DNA from: Syntrophobacterales bacterium
GTDB taxonomy: Bacteria; Desulfobacterota; Syntrophia; Syntrophales; UBA6807
Direction of reading: 5' to 3'
DNA length: 5,091 bases
Assembly (NCBI GenBank): GCA_021159265.1
Contig: JAGGSD010000144.1
Location: forward strand, 1-5,091
Numbering within the stretch: the first letter of the stretch is position 1; each line of letters starts with the position of its first letter. The notes under the pieces were generated by a model. It searched no databases. It saw nothing but the letters and a program-made list of their open reading frames with translations, and was not told the origin of the DNA. The translations under genes and the position numbers were made by a program. Positions 4,922-5,091 of the stretch are shown piece after piece.

Positions 4922-4949
4922 AAAATACACTCTGAGACGAAAATGTCAA
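4922..4949 (-). promoter_or_regulatory. Candidate promoter reading toward the thiolase operon
   Basis: On the minus strand a perfect TTGACA (4944-4949) is followed after 16 nt by TATTTT (4922-4927), a 4/6 match to the -10. A 7-bp inverted repeat, CAGAGTG (4889-4895) and CACTCTG (4928-4934), brackets the -10 and could be an operator. Transcription from here would meet the terminator about 80-110 nt downstream before reaching the thiolase. Confidence 0.4.
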
Positions 4950-5091
4950 GCACTTTCCGCACGAAGTGTGGCGGGGACTATGGTTCATCGTTCATGTATC
5001 GTAATTCGGGGATCGGGGGAAAAGCAGTGGGGAGCGCCACTATGCCGTTTTACGGCATTATAATGGAAAGTAACTTTTACAAAGCATGTTT
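4950..5091. other. Right-end noncoding DNA with two small hairpins
   Basis: I see no supported gene here. AGTGG (5026-5030) faces CCACT (5037-5041), followed at once by a perfect 7-bp hairpin, ATGCCGT (5042-5048) with ACGGCAT (5052-5058). A perfect TATAAT follows at 5059-5064, but no -35 lies at proper spacing. There is another short stem at 4957-4971. The stretch also has G-runs at 4973-4976, 5008-5011, 5015-5019 and 5029-5032. Whether this is the edge of another repeat or a regulatory region for a gene beyond the window cannot be judged. Confidence 0.35.

Noticed and set aside
4741..4962. 73-codon minus-strand ORF
   Set aside because: It runs through the promoter-like sequence, the tandem 8-mer and the intrinsic terminator, and has no ribosome site at its first ATG. 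Only its last 11 codons have a good initiation site, reported separately.
4973..5032. G-quadruplex
   Set aside because: There are four G-runs, but one loop is about 31 nt, so the standard pattern is not met.
5026..5064. Promoter with perfect TATAAT at 5059-5064
   Set aside because: No -35-like hexamer lies at 15-19 nt spacing, and the sequence upstream is taken up by hairpins; it runs into the window edge with no gene to attach to.

Overview
This window reads as a stretch of an anaerobic, moderately AT-rich bacterial chromosome. The best guess is a member of the Desulfobacterota / former Deltaproteobacteria. That assignment is inference: it rests on the type of thiolase plus DUF35 pair, the two-helix membrane module on the cyclase, the divergent PlsC-like acyltransferase, and the abundance of palindromic intergenic repeats. 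No rRNA, tRNA or taxonomic marker gene is present. About 3.5 kb of the 5.09 kb is coding, which leaves an unusually large share of intergenic sequence, and much of that share is repeats.

Layout from left to right. Positions 1-529 are noncoding and hold two sibling MITE-like palindromic elements (1-130 and 304-432) and a possible promoter. Positions 530-1468 (+) encode a membrane-anchored class III nucleotide cyclase. Positions 1469-1829 lie between convergent genes and contain a palindromic repeat (1510-1648) and a GC-rich patch of short hairpins and a tandem repeat (1649-1815). Positions 1830-2747 (-) encode a divergent 1-acylglycerol-3-phosphate-type acyltransferase. Positions 2748-2975 hold another palindromic repeat (2770-2906) just upstream of that gene. 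Positions 2976-3392 (-) and 3397-4662 (-) form a tight two-gene unit: a thiolase read first, then a DUF35 zinc-ribbon/OB-fold partner. Positions 4663-5091 are noncoding, with a strong intrinsic terminator reading leftward, an upstream promoter-like sequence, and an 11-codon ORF with a strong Shine-Dalgarno sequence between the terminator and the thiolase.

The thiolase and DUF35 proteins are very likely made from one message and act together on acyl-CoA, as DUF35 proteins do with their thiolase partners in other systems. The acyltransferase lies on the same strand but is separated by a repeat, so it probably has its own promoter; a shared role in acyl metabolism is only suggestive. The cyclase is convergent and functionally separate.

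No clearly new multi-gene system is visible. The points most worth a second look are: (a) the cyclase has Gly where the transition-state Arg is expected; (b) the acyltransferase has Asn where the HX4D Asp is expected and carries a long insertion; (c) a possible attenuator-type leader lies upstream of the thiolase operon; (d) there are several families of palindromic repeats, two of which share outer ends but carry different inner hairpins.
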